48,951 nucleotides of DNA from Ignavibacteriota bacterium (GTDB taxonomy: Bacteria; Bacteroidota; Ignavibacteria; UBA10030; SZUA-254). A model generated the notes under the pieces. It searched no databases. It saw nothing but the letters and a program-made list of their open reading frames with translations, and was not told where the DNA came from. Location: the NCBI GenBank assembly GCA_025358305.1, contig JANYJZ010000042.1, positions 1-48,951 of the forward strand, given 5' to 3'. Positions 1-7,490 of this stretch are shown one piece after another. The translations under genes were made by a program, and so were the position numbers. Every line of letters begins with the position of its first letter. Position 1 is the stretch's first letter.

Positions 1-166
1 AAGAATTGCAGAGTTGAAACGAATAAATCGGACTACTTAGACCGCAATCGTCCAGGTGGGGAAGAGCGCGTAGCAATCCGAAGTCTGAATTTACAAAGTT
101 TCATGATCGCACACAAGCATATTGCTCGGATCTTGCCGAAGTGACGCGACGAGATTTTCGTTCGTG

Positions 167-239
167 AGCTGAAGGTCGGAATCGAACCGACGACCTGCTG
201 ATTACGAATCAGCTGCTCTACCAGCTGAGCTACTTCAGC
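167..239 (-). tRNA. tRNA-Thr (anticodon CGT)
   Basis: The minus strand folds into a complete 73-nt cloverleaf: a 7-bp acceptor stem (GCTGAAG with CTTCAGC), a D arm, a 5-bp anticodon stem with loop TTCGTAA, a 5-nt variable loop and a T arm with loop TTCGATT. Anticodon CGT reads the threonine codon ACG. CCA is not encoded, so it must be added after transcription. A promoter-like pair of boxes lies about 30 nt upstream. Confidence 0.96.
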
Positions 240-266
240 GTGTTCTTGCTGGTTGGAATTGCGCTA

Positions 267-297
267 AGAATATACGAAGATTTGCGCGGAAACTCAA
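267..297 (-). promoter_or_regulatory. Promoter of tRNA-Thr (TTG-N20-TATATTCT)
   Basis: On the minus strand TTG (297-295) is followed by a 20-base spacer and TATATTCT (274-267). This is the architecture seen at many other gene starts in the window, and it puts the transcription start about 20 nt before the mature tRNA. No gene is visible between here and 510. Confidence 0.6.
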
Positions 298-510
298 GAC
301 CTTTTTTCCCAGACGCTAAAGTCCCCTCGTACCATCCAATCCCTCAACTGCCTCAATTAACACTCTTAGCCTCGAACTTGTTCTACAGTTTTTCTACACC
401 TCAAGGCGGTAATCTTAGTGAGGATTACTGTGAACTGTAGAAGAATGTAACGGCTTCCGGAGAGAGCTGCAAGAGCTGGCTACTGGGAGTCAGAGTGACC
501 GCATTGGGAA

Positions 511-1020
511 TCAATTCTCTTCGAGCGGCTTCTTCTCCTTTAATTCCTCTTCAACGGTCTTGCCGCCAAACATTTTATTCGTCGCGTGTTGTATGATAAA
601 GTGCAGGGTGACCGTCCTACCATCCTGATATTTCGCCTGGAGAATATCGAGGAAGTTTCCATTCTTGTCGGTCCCCGAGCCCATCACTCCTATATCAGCC
701 CGTAAGACCTTTTGAATGTATACTTGACCGTCCGACGGTCCCAAGGCAAATACTGGCGTATCTGATGTTAGTCCGTCTCCGCAAAAGTTCATCGCTTTCA
801 ATATTCTCCATCCCTGATAAAGATAGTGCTGAGCACTGTCTTCGTTTCCAAGTTTATGGAACGCGTATGCCAGTTCGAATATTGCCCCAACGTTCAATGG
901 ATGTGACTTCACGAATGTCTGCCCGAGTTTAAGGGCTTCCTGATACTCCTTCCTACCATTGCCCTGCTTCCCGTCTCCCAAGCCACGAAATGCATCACAA
1001 CTGTAGTCGACACAATGCAC
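511..1020 (-). CDS. DUF4919 family protein, N-terminally short
   Basis: A 169-residue protein matching the C-terminal two thirds of DUF4919, a family of unknown function in Bacteroidota. Seen here are a TPR-like helical segment (HPLNVGAIFELAYAFHKLGN), the GDGLTSDTPVFAL turn and a closing strand ending in VTLHFIIQ, all typical of the family as I know it. It opens with GTG at 1020, and an in-frame TAG lies only one codon further upstream. The N-terminal portion I expect before the YSCDAFRG segment is therefore missing. It lies 17 nt behind a small membrane protein gene. It may be a 5'-truncated remnant or a short active version. The family call is fairly secure; its functionality is uncertain. 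Confidence 0.6.
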   Translation of the reverse strand: MHCVDYSCDAFRGLGDGKQGNGRKEYQEALKLGQTFVKSHPLNVGAIFELAYAFHKLGNEDSAQHYLYQGWRILKAMNFCGDGLTSDTPVFALGPSDGQVYIQKVLRADIGVMGSGTDKNGNFLDILQAKYQDGRTVTLHFIIQHATNKMFGGKTVEEELKEKKPLEEN

Positions 1021-1037
1021 CGGCTATAGGTTTAGAA

Positions 1038-1343
1038 CTAGTCGACGTGTTTTGATTGACTCGCATCTCCCTCGCGTAAAGTGCTTCGCCGAAATCGAAT
1101 TGCAAGAAGAGTAAGTGATACTACGTAATAGAACAAACCACAAGCGACCGCTACTTGGACTCGATCAATGCTGTGGATATTCTGTCCCCCATGAATGATC
1201 ATCACCAGAAAGAGCCCGGGAAGCGCAAGCCAATTAAAGATTTCACCAATTTCATCAGGGTTTAGCCATGAGATCACGAGTAGCGCAACCAGAATTGCCG
1301 GAAGCGGAACAGACCACATCATTGCTTTCAAAAACACCTTCAT
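1038..1343 (-). CDS. Small three-helix membrane protein, unknown function
   Basis: 101 residues with three hydrophobic segments at about 11-27, 38-52 and 64-84 and a basic, polar C-terminal tail (RFRRSTLREGD), which suggests an integral inner-membrane protein. The ATG at 1343 has a GGAG sequence about 8 nt upstream, which supports this start. It sits between a pseudopilin-like gene and the DUF4919 gene on the same strand, so the three may be co-transcribed. I recognise no family and assign no function. Confidence 0.55.
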   Translation of the reverse strand: MKVFLKAMMWSVPLPAILVALLVISWLNPDEIGEIFNWLALPGLFLVMIIHGGQNIHSIDRVQVAVACGLFYYVVSLTLLAIRFRRSTLREGDASQSKHVD

Positions 1344-1379
1344 ATGAATCTCCGGCTATGTATCCAACCTGCCTACCTG

Positions 1380-1916
1380 CTAGTGTTTATAGACCACGTC
1401 GTCTCCTCCGCCCGCTTCGTCCAACTTGTTCTCCCCAATACTGTAGAGTAAATAGGAATCAGGAGTAAGTCTTTTATACCGGATAGTCATATCGGAAGAA
1501 CCAACTCCCAAATAAGTGTGTTCGATATCATGAAAATTAAAACTCTCGCCTACGGGCTTCGCCACTGCAATTCCATGTCCGGAGCCATCCATCGAATCGG
1601 CATAGACATAAACCTCGGGCACACTAACATATTGCTTAATTGAATCATAATAATACTTTCCTTCCGTAGATGGGTAATGCCCACGATGCGAGTAGAACTG
1701 CCGCAATCCGACACTCACTGAATCAAACAGATCAACGGTAATTTCCTTGCGCAGCCCTTCCATCCTGTATCCACTACTCAGACTCTCCCGTAATTGCCGG
1801 AACTCATATATTCCAGCACAAGTCAGAATAACGAACACAAGGACTGTGATCAACAGCCCCCGCCGCCGGGCACCAACATTCAATCTGGGGCGATTCTGTT
1901 GAGAATCCAAGGTCAT
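1380..1916 (-). CDS. Membrane-anchored, pseudopilin-like protein
   Basis: 178 residues: a short basic N-terminus, one membrane anchor at about residues 20-37, then a soluble domain. The soluble part resembles type II secretion pseudopilins of the GspG kind: FYSHRGHYPST early on, and near the end a YLLYSIGENKLDEAGGGDD segment like the calcium-loop region (LYSxGxD...GGxxDD). Unlike true pseudopilins it has 19 residues before the anchor and no clear prepilin peptidase site (G-F-x4-E). No secretion genes are nearby. It is better described as a pseudopilin-like membrane protein than as GspG. Confidence 0.5.
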   Translation of the reverse strand: MTLDSQQNRPRLNVGARRRGLLITVLVFVILTCAGIYEFRQLRESLSSGYRMEGLRKEITVDLFDSVSVGLRQFYSHRGHYPSTEGKYYYDSIKQYVSVPEVYVYADSMDGSGHGIAVAKPVGESFNFHDIEHTYLGVGSSDMTIRYKRLTPDSYLLYSIGENKLDEAGGGDDVVYKH

Positions 1917-2430
1917 TTCTTAATAGGAATGTATTGCATCGTACCGAGATTCACATTTTACAAGGTGGGATGCCATGCATCAGCTGCTTGGTTTCAGCCC
2001 CCATCCACGGAATGCATTGCGAGTGGAACTTCGATCACTATTCCATTAAAACAAGCTGCAATCATTCATCGAGCAATCGCGGAATTGCTACCGCTTCTTG
2101 CGGAAGATAGCCATTAGCGAAACGAGATACAACGGATTCGAGGACCAACGAGTCCGAGACTGAACAGACAGAGCAACTGATTAACGATTAGCGTTGTTGT
2201 GGCAGAATTGAACGGCATTGAAGAAGTACGGATGAGGCTGTAGAACGGATTGAGTATGGATTGGTGGGATTCGTCGAGCCATGAGGTCGCTGGCAAAACG
2301 CTCCTTGTGTTCTCTTTAGAAATCCTCCAGAATCTGCTGTGAAGATCGAAGCGGTGATCCTGATAACCTTCTATCTTCAGTAGACCGAGGATCACTACAT
2401 CAGGCTCGTTTCGAGCATCGCCCCGTCGGG
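1917..2430. other. 514-bp AT-rich gap without a convincing gene
   Basis: Open frames here are short and overlap on both strands. The longest, a 93-codon minus-strand frame at 2114-2395, shows no domain, signal peptide or ribosome-binding site. No tRNA, repeat array or good terminator is visible. A sharp rise in GC content begins near 2400, where the cysteine synthase gene ends. Confidence 0.6.
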
Positions 2431-3528
2431 TCAGCAGCTTCGGGCGCCGGGCGACTCATGCTGGTCGCAGTCGTAGAGGTCGCAGCAGGTGTGGCAGACC
2501 CTTTTATGGGCGCGGACGTCGAGGAGCTCCACCTCCGGGCTGAGGTAGCCCGGTTTCACCGGCTCCTCCCGGAGGAGATCGGTGCTGAGGTATTTCTTGT
2601 TGTCGTCGGGAAAGACCGTCACAACAACAGCACTCTCCCCGAGCATCTCCTGGACCTTGATGGCGCCCACGAAATTCGCGCCCGACGAGATCCCCACGGC
2701 GATGCCGAGTTCGGCGCCGAGCTTCTGGGCCATGAGGATCGCGTCGCCGTCATTGGCGTCGACGACCTCGTCGATCGTGTCGAGCTTCACGATCGGTGGG
2801 ATGAACTCGTCGGAGATCCCCTGGATGCGGTGGTGGCCGACCTTCCGGCCGGCGGAGAGCGTTGGGCTCTCGGCGGGCTGGAGAGGATATATCTTGACCC
2901 CGGGTTTCTGGCGCCGGAGGTACTGCCCCACGCCCATGATGGTCCCCCCCGTCCCCACCCCTGCGACGAACGCGTCGGGCTGGAGGTTCTTAAAATGAAG
3001 CTGCCACCAGATCTCCGGACCCGTCGTCAGTTCGTGGGCCTCGACGTTCGATTGGTTGGAGAACTGCGACGGCAGAAAGACGTTCGGCTCGCGTGCGGCG
3101 AGCTCCTCCGCCTGGCGGATGCTTCCCAAAAATCCCCCATCCTCCTTGCTCACCGGCCGGACGGCCGCCCCGAGGCTTCGGATGAGATCGACGCGCTCCC
3201 TGCTCATCCAGTCGGGCATGAAGATGACCACGCGGTGGCCCAGCGCGCGGCCGATCGCCGCGAACGAGATCCCCGTATTGCCGCTTGTCGCCTCGGCGAT
3301 CAGTGCGCCGGGGGCGAGCGTCCCGGCACGGTAGGCACTCTGCATGATGTGGAACGCCATCCGGTCCTTGATGCTTCCGGTGAGGTTCATGTGCTCGGCC
3401 TTCGCGTAGAGTACCCTCATTCGCCCGCGGTAGCGGTACTGGATCTCGAGGAGCGGCGTATTGCCCACCATGTGCTTGATGCCCTTGAACCGGTCCGTGG
3501 CGGCGCCGGGCGATGCGGCGTTGGTCAT
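2431..3528 (-). CDS. PLP-dependent cysteine synthase with Cys-rich C-terminal tail
   Basis: 365 residues of the fold type II PLP enzymes that make cysteine from O-acetylserine (or O-phosphoserine) and sulfide. The PLP lysine lies in TGSIKDRMA near residue 54, followed by the asparagine loop [11 protein letters not shown], the phosphate-binding [12 protein letters not shown] and the GISSGANF segment. The catalytic core ends near residue 330. A roughly 25-residue extension follows that carries six cysteines (CHTCC, then C, C and a C-terminal C), which is not part of the usual enzyme and could bind a metal or a Fe-S cluster. A terminator separates it from the upstream ferredoxin gene. CysK and CysM types are not separable by eye, so no symbol is given. 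Confidence 0.88.
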   Translation of the reverse strand: MTNAASPGAATDRFKGIKHMVGNTPLLEIQYRYRGRMRVLYAKAEHMNLTGSIKDRMAFHIMQSAYRAGTLAPGALIAEATSGNTGISFAAIGRALGHRVVIFMPDWMSRERVDLIRSLGAAVRPVSKEDGGFLGSIRQAEELAAREPNVFLPSQFSNQSNVEAHELTTGPEIWWQLHFKNLQPDAFVAGVGTGGTIMGVGQYLRRQKPGVKIYPLQPAESPTLSAGRKVGHHRIQGISDEFIPPIVKLDTIDEVVDANDGDAILMAQKLGAELGIAVGISSGANFVGAIKVQEMLGESAVVVTVFPDDNKKYLSTDLLREEPVKPGYLSPEVELLDVRAHKRVCHTCCDLYDCDQHESPGARSC

Positions 3529-3562
3529 GCGTACCTCGTCAGGAAAGAGGACTCATTGGTAT

Positions 3563-3592
3563 GGAATACAAAGGGGGAGCGAACTCCCCCTT
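3563..3592 (-). terminator. Terminator after the ferredoxin gene
   Basis: A perfect 9-bp stem (AAGGGGGAG at 3571-3579 with CTCCCCCTT at 3584-3592) closed by a UUCG tetraloop as read on the minus strand, followed by TTTGTATT. It lies 36 nt past the ferredoxin stop codon and before the cysteine synthase start. The U tract is short, so termination may be partial. Confidence 0.6.
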
Positions 3593-3628
3593 GCAGCGTA
3601 CTCTCAAACGATATCGGACAGACAGCCA

Positions 3629-4048
3629 CTACGTGTTCTCCGGCTTGGCGCCATAGAAGACGGTCGGAAAGAACTCGCCGACCTCGGCATTGGTCCCCTG
3701 CATCCAGTCCTTTCCAGGAAGCACGGTGCGCTCGGTCCAGTCCTTCGCGACCTCGAACGCCTGGTCGCTCGTGATCATCTCGATAGTGTCCCAGGGACAG
3801 TACTTGACGCAGAGCTTGCAGCCGATGCAGACATCGAGGTCGATCTCGACGAGCTTCTTGTGGACGTCATAGTCGGGTCCCGCGACGACGTAGATGCAGT
3901 CGACGGGGCAGACCTCGAGGCAGACCTCGCATCCGGTGCAGCCGGACTGGTTGATCACCGCGAGCTCGCGGGGGCGCTTCTTACGGGCAGGAGCAGGCGC
4001 GGCAGGCGGTTTTGCCGGTGCAGAAGCGGGAACGGGCGTATCAGACAT
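3629..4048 (-). CDS. 2x[4Fe-4S] ferredoxin
   Basis: 139 residues. The first about 28 residues are rich in Ala, Pro and Lys and look disordered. Two bacterial ferredoxin cluster motifs follow: CTGCEVCLEVCP and CIGCKLCVKYCP, each CxxCxxCxxxCP, with a longer segment between them (DCIYVVAGPDYDV). This predicts two [4Fe-4S] clusters and a role as a soluble low-potential electron carrier. About 45 residues follow the second motif without further cysteines. The RBS AAAGGATC precedes the ATG at 4048. It is monocistronic by context: a candidate promoter upstream and a hairpin terminator downstream. Its redox partner is not evident from the neighbours. Confidence 0.9.
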   Translation of the reverse strand: MSDTPVPASAPAKPPAAPAPARKKRPRELAVINQSGCTGCEVCLEVCPVDCIYVVAGPDYDVHKKLVEIDLDVCIGCKLCVKYCPWDTIEMITSDQAFEVAKDWTERTVLPGKDWMQGTNAEVGEFFPTVFYGAKPENT

Positions 4049-4083
4049 GCAAGGATCCTTTGGTCATCGATTGAACAGTAGGC

Positions 4084-4114
4084 TCAATAAATGAAATTTT
4101 TGACAGAGATTCAA
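4084..4114 (-). promoter_or_regulatory. Candidate promoter of the ferredoxin gene
   Basis: TTG at 4114-4112, a 20-base spacer, then TTTATTGA (4091-4084) on the minus strand. Spacing matches the other promoters in the window, but the -10 box starts TT instead of TA, so this is a weaker case. The predicted leader is about 30 nt. Confidence 0.35.
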
Positions 4115-4136
4115 GTGACGCTCGCCAGAAGGAGGC

Positions 4137-4619
4137 CTACGGGGTGATGCCGACACGCACTCTCGTTATATCGAGCGCTTTCAGGAGGTCGGCCGGCGCT
4201 ATCTCCACGAGAAACCCGCGCTTGCCGCCGTTGATGAGGATCGAGGGAAGCTCGAAGATCGTCTCCTCAGCGTAGACCGGGAGAGGGTTGCGCGTACCGA
4301 ACGGACTCGTCCCGCCGAACTGATACCCCGTTTGGCGCTGGGCCCCCGCTTCCTCGGCCGGCTCGACGCGCTTCACGCCGAGCACCCTAGCGAGCTCCTT
4401 CGTGGAGACCTCCCGATCTCCGTGCATGAGGACGAGGAGATGTTTGCGCTCGTCGCTCACAAGGACGAGCGTCTTGATGATCCGGTGCTCCGGAACTCCC
4501 AACGAAGAGGCCGAGACGCGCGTTCCTCCATGTTCCTCGTATGTGTAGAAATGCGGAATGAAGACGATCTTGCGGTCGCGCAGTGCACGAACGGCAGGTG
4601 TGACGGGGTATTCAGGCAT
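4137..4619 (-). CDS. ybaK: YbaK/EbsC-family Cys-tRNA(Pro) deacylase
   Basis: 160 residues, the normal length for YbaK, which removes cysteine wrongly attached to tRNA(Pro) by prolyl-tRNA synthetase. Family hallmarks are visible: TPAVRAL at the N-terminus, HGDREVSTKELARVLG, the GGTSPFGTRNPLPVY segment containing the conserved GxSPxG-type loop, and ILINGGKRGFLVEI near the end. It is the last gene of a tight operon, starting 6 nt after the alkyltransferase-like gene. A proS gene with its own editing insertion is also in this window (39618-41312). The start ATG at 4619 gives the usual N-terminus. Confidence 0.9.
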   Translation of the reverse strand: MPEYPVTPAVRALRDRKIVFIPHFYTYEEHGGTRVSASSLGVPEHRIIKTLVLVSDERKHLLVLMHGDREVSTKELARVLGVKRVEPAEEAGAQRQTGYQFGGTSPFGTRNPLPVYAEETIFELPSILINGGKRGFLVEIAPADLLKALDITRVRVGITP

Positions 4620-4625
4620 GGCGTT

Positions 4626-4976
4626 CTATCGTGTCCGGACCTTCCGGCCCCCACCCCGAAGCCACCCGAACCGGGCGAGATCCACGACGCCCTTGGTGAA
4701 CACGATCCCTTCCTTCCTCAGGAGCCGGACTTGGCGCTCGTACGCGCCGTCGATATCCGAGAGGGAGACCTTTCCCTGCGCGTTGATGACCCGGTGCCAG
4801 GGGACGCCCGTCCCAGGGGGAAGGTTGTGAAGCGCGTACCCGACGAGCCGCGCTTGCCGAAGGAGGCCGCTAATGCTCGCCACTTCGCCGTACGTTGATA
4901 CTTTTCCCGGAGGGATCCTGCGCACCGTCTCATAGATGCGTTCGTAGCTTCGGCTCGGCGATTTTGGAGCTGTCAT
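4626..4976 (-). CDS. Alkyltransferase-like (ATL) protein, catalytic Cys replaced by Trp
   Basis: 116 residues of the C-terminal DNA-binding domain of O6-alkylguanine-DNA alkyltransferases. The family's RxxGxVxTYGxxA helix-turn-helix region is clear (IPPGKVSTYGEVASISG), as is the AVGYAL-like segment (LVGYALHNLP). The active-site motif PCHRV reads PWHRV (about residues 59-63), so the alkyl-accepting cysteine is tryptophan. This is the signature of ATL proteins, which bind O6-alkylguanine and hand it to nucleotide excision repair instead of reversing it. It lies 13 nt after the secreted protein gene and 6 nt before ybaK. Confidence 0.9.
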   Translation of the reverse strand: MTAPKSPSRSYERIYETVRRIPPGKVSTYGEVASISGLLRQARLVGYALHNLPPGTGVPWHRVINAQGKVSLSDIDGAYERQVRLLRKEGIVFTKGVVDLARFGWLRGGGRKVRTR

Positions 4977-4989
4977 CGGAAAATGCCGG

Positions 4990-5757
4990 TCAGACGCCCG
5001 TCCGAGACGCGGTCCCGGCGGCGAGGTCGACCGTATAGGGGACCCCGTTGAGCGTGAGAAGCGCCTGGTGGTTGCCGAGGAACGTCACGGCCGCGACGAA
5101 CGAGAACGATGCGCCCGAACTCGCGCGTCCCGTCACCGTGTAGAGCGCCGTCCCGCTGTTGATCTGGTGCGTCGCCTTGCTGATCTTCACGTCCGTCGTC
5201 GTCCCGTTGATCATGCTCGAGAGGATCAGCCTGTCGCCGGTCTTTGACTGCTGCGTCCCTTTCCGAGTATACGTGGAGTTCACCGTATACTCGGTGTCGG
5301 CCGTGATGATGTTCGTGACGACGACCGAGCTTATCGCGCTGTCGATCGAGGAGATCCGGGGTGCGTCGTAGGTCCCGCTCATCGTGTAGTTGAAGTTCAA
5401 CCGGTTCCCGAAGTTCGCCAAGGCGACGCTGTAGTGGAACTCGTAGTGATATGTCACCGAACCATTCGACCCCTCCCGGACGATCGTCGTATCAAAGGTG
5501 GGGAGGTCCGCTCCCGCCGAGGCCTTCAAGAAGCCCCCTCCGCCGGCGAAGACAGCCGCTTCTTCCATTTGCGCCGTGGCCCCTTGCGTCGACGAGCCGC
5601 CTCCGAGCGATGCCGCCACCATGTCGGCCACGACAGCCCCGGCGACAGGGTTCACAATGGCACCCGGATCGCCGCCGGTCTTCGTGCAGCCGTTCTCCGG
5701 TACGATGAGTGCGAGGCTTGCCAGGAGCACGAGAGCGAACATGAGTATCGGTTTCAT
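4990..5757 (-). CDS. Secreted protein of unknown function, possible lipoprotein
   Basis: 255 residues beginning with a signal peptide (MKPILMFALVLLASLALIV) that runs to a cysteine at about residue 24 (VPENGC). Glycine at -1 fits a lipobox, but asparagine and glutamate at -2 and -3 do not, so lipidation is uncertain. The mature part has an Ala/Gly-rich stretch, then a beta-rich region with alternating polar and hydrophobic residues and many Ser/Thr (for example RLNFNYTMSGTYDAP), as in periplasmic or outer-membrane-associated beta proteins. It lies 14 nt behind fumarase and 13 nt ahead of the ATL gene, so it is transcribed with them. No family recognised. Confidence 0.7.
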   Translation of the reverse strand: MKPILMFALVLLASLALIVPENGCTKTGGDPGAIVNPVAGAVVADMVAASLGGGSSTQGATAQMEEAAVFAGGGGFLKASAGADLPTFDTTIVREGSNGSVTYHYEFHYSVALANFGNRLNFNYTMSGTYDAPRISSIDSAISSVVVTNIITADTEYTVNSTYTRKGTQQSKTGDRLILSSMINGTTTDVKISKATHQINSGTALYTVTGRASSGASFSFVAAVTFLGNHQALLTLNGVPYTVDLAAGTASRTGV

Positions 5758-5771
5758 AAGAGGTCCCTCGG

Positions 5772-7295
5772 CTACAGTGTCGCAGGTTCGGCGAACTTTG
5801 CAAGCTCCTTCGCGGAGGCCTTGTCCACATCAGCGTGAAGGCTGTTCCCGTGCGCGTCCATGGTCACAATCGCGGGAAAGTCCTTCACGCGCAAGTGCCA
5901 CATCGCTTCGGGGGTTCCGAACTCGAGATAATCCACGCCATCCACCGCCGTGATGCACCGCGCGTAGTACTGCGCAGCCCCGCCGATGGCGTTGAGGTAA
6001 ACCGCGCCGCTCTCCTTAAGTCCGGCGAGCGTCCTGGCGCCCATCCCGCCTTTGCCGATGACGGCGCGGATGCCGAACTTCTTGATGATCTCGGCCTGGT
6101 AGGGCTCCTCGCGGATGCTCGTCGTCGGCCCCGCGGCGTTCATCATCCACTTGTCGCCGGCCTGCATCGCAACCGGACCGCAGTGATAGAGCGCCGCCCC
6201 GTGGAGGTCGACGGGCGAGTCGTGCTTCATGAGGTACGTATGCATGGCGTCGCGGCCCGTATGCATCGCGCCGCTGAGGAGCACGACGTCCCCCACCTTG
6301 AGGGACCGGACCTGTTCCTCGGTGATCGGGGTCGTGAGTGAGATCTCGCGGCCCGTCAGGGGGAGCCCCGTCGACTTCGCCATCCGTTTCGCCGTCGATT
6401 CGTCGCGGTAGAGCCATGTGCTGATCGCGCCCGTGCCCGCATCGAGGACGACGCCGAGGCGCCGGAAGGCCCAGCAGTCGTACGCCACCGTCACGAAGAA
6501 ACTCGCCGGGAGGCGGTTGTAGACGCCGACCTTGCAGCCGATCAAGGAGACCTTGCCGCCGAAACCCATCGTCCCTATGCCGAGCGTGTTCGACTTCTCC
6601 ATGACGTACGCTTCGAGCTTTGCGAGTTCCGGATTGGGGTTCACATCGTCGAGCGTGCGGAAGAGCTGCTGTTTCGCGAACGCGTAGCCGGAGGCGCGGT
6701 CGCCGCCGACCGCGACGCCGATTGCTCCGATCGAGCATCCCTGGCCCTGGGCCTGGTAGACCGAGTGGAGGATGCATTTGCGAATGCCGTCCATGCTCCG
6801 GTCGGCGCGCCCGAGGTTCGGGAGCTCCTGGGGGAGCGAATACTGGATGTTCTTGTTTTCGCACCCTCCCCCCTTCAGGAGGAGCTTCACCTCGATCTCG
6901 TTCTTCTCCCACTGTTCGAAGTGGATCACGGGCGTGCCGCCGCCGAGGTTGTTCCCGCTGTTCTTGCCGGTGAGGGAGTCGACCGAATTGGGCCGGAGCT
7001 TCCCGAGTTTCGTCGCTTCGGCGATCGCTTCGTGGATCTGCTGCTTCATGACGATCTGGTTCACGCCGACGGGGGTCTTGATCTCGAAGGTCGGCATGCC
7101 GGTGTCCTGGCAGATCGGTACGGCGCCGTCGCAGGCCATGTCGACGTTGACGGCGATCGCCTGGAGCGCAAGGGCGGACTGCGTCCCGGCGGTCTCGGTC
7201 TTCATTGCCTGTTCGATGGCCCGGCGGACGTCCGCGGGTAGGTTGGCGGATGTTTCGGTGATCAGCTCGAGCATGCTTTCTTTAAAGTTCTTCAC
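5772..7295 (-). CDS. Class I fumarate hydratase (iron-sulfur)
   Basis: 507 residues with the fused alpha and beta parts of class I fumarases, which interconvert fumarate and malate in the TCA cycle using a labile [4Fe-4S] cluster. The three expected cluster cysteines can be placed at ICQDTGMP, QGCSIG and AYDCWAFRR. The substrate-binding GGGCENKN region and, in the C-terminal beta part, the KVGDVVLLSGAMHTGRDAMH and CGPVAM segments are present. It leads an operon with a secreted protein, an ATL protein and ybaK. A promoter and a GC-rich leader hairpin lie upstream. FumA, FumB and FumD types cannot be separated from sequence alone. Confidence 0.93.
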   Translation of the reverse strand: MKNFKESMLELITETSANLPADVRRAIEQAMKTETAGTQSALALQAIAVNVDMACDGAVPICQDTGMPTFEIKTPVGVNQIVMKQQIHEAIAEATKLGKLRPNSVDSLTGKNSGNNLGGGTPVIHFEQWEKNEIEVKLLLKGGGCENKNIQYSLPQELPNLGRADRSMDGIRKCILHSVYQAQGQGCSIGAIGVAVGGDRASGYAFAKQQLFRTLDDVNPNPELAKLEAYVMEKSNTLGIGTMGFGGKVSLIGCKVGVYNRLPASFFVTVAYDCWAFRRLGVVLDAGTGAISTWLYRDESTAKRMAKSTGLPLTGREISLTTPITEEQVRSLKVGDVVLLSGAMHTGRDAMHTYLMKHDSPVDLHGAALYHCGPVAMQAGDKWMMNAAGPTTSIREEPYQAEIIKKFGIRAVIGKGGMGARTLAGLKESGAVYLNAIGGAAQYYARCITAVDGVDYLEFGTPEAMWHLRVKDFPAIVTMDAHGNSLHADVDKASAKELAKFAEPATL

Positions 7296-7332
7296 AGCGC
7301 GTCTCCTTTGTCAGGGTTGAATCTCTCAAGGG

Positions 7333-7354
7333 CCCGGCCACGTGCGAGGCCGGG
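7333..7354 (-). promoter_or_regulatory. GC hairpin at the 5' end of the fumarase mRNA
   Basis: A perfect 7-bp stem (CCCGGCC with GGCCGGG) and an 8-nt loop, about 5 nt after the predicted transcription start and 38 nt before the ATG. It could stabilise the message or act in regulation; no known riboswitch is recognised. Role inferred only. Confidence 0.35.
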
Positions 7355-7365
7355 GGGTGCATACC

Positions 7366-7396
7366 TAAAAATACCAAAATTCCGAGCGTAAATCAA
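7366..7396 (-). promoter_or_regulatory. Promoter of the fumarase operon
   Basis: TTG (7396-7394), 20-base spacer, TATTTTTA (7373-7366) on the minus strand. It lies between the terminator of the TonB operon and the fumarase start, giving a leader of about 65 nt. Confidence 0.6.
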
Positions 7397-7418
7397 CGCA
7401 CGGGGATGTCGCCTTCAA

Positions 7419-7463
7419 AATGCGAACGGGGACCGTCCGCGATCAAGCGAAGGGTCCCCGTTC
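7419..7463 (-). terminator. Terminator of the STAS-Exb-TonB-TPR operon
   Basis: A perfect 11-bp inverted repeat, GAACGGGGACC (7424-7434) with GGTCCCCGTTC (7453-7463), separated by 18 nt. On the minus strand it is followed by GCATTTTG, a short U tract. It starts 28 nt past the TPR gene's stop codon. The long loop and weak U tract make its strength uncertain. Confidence 0.55.
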
Positions 7464-7490
7464 CGAAAACTCAGCCAGCGGCCGACGCCG

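Noticed and set aside
2114-2395. 93-codon minus-strand frame in the AT-rich gap
   Set aside because: No domain, RBS or promoter; composition typical of a chance frame.
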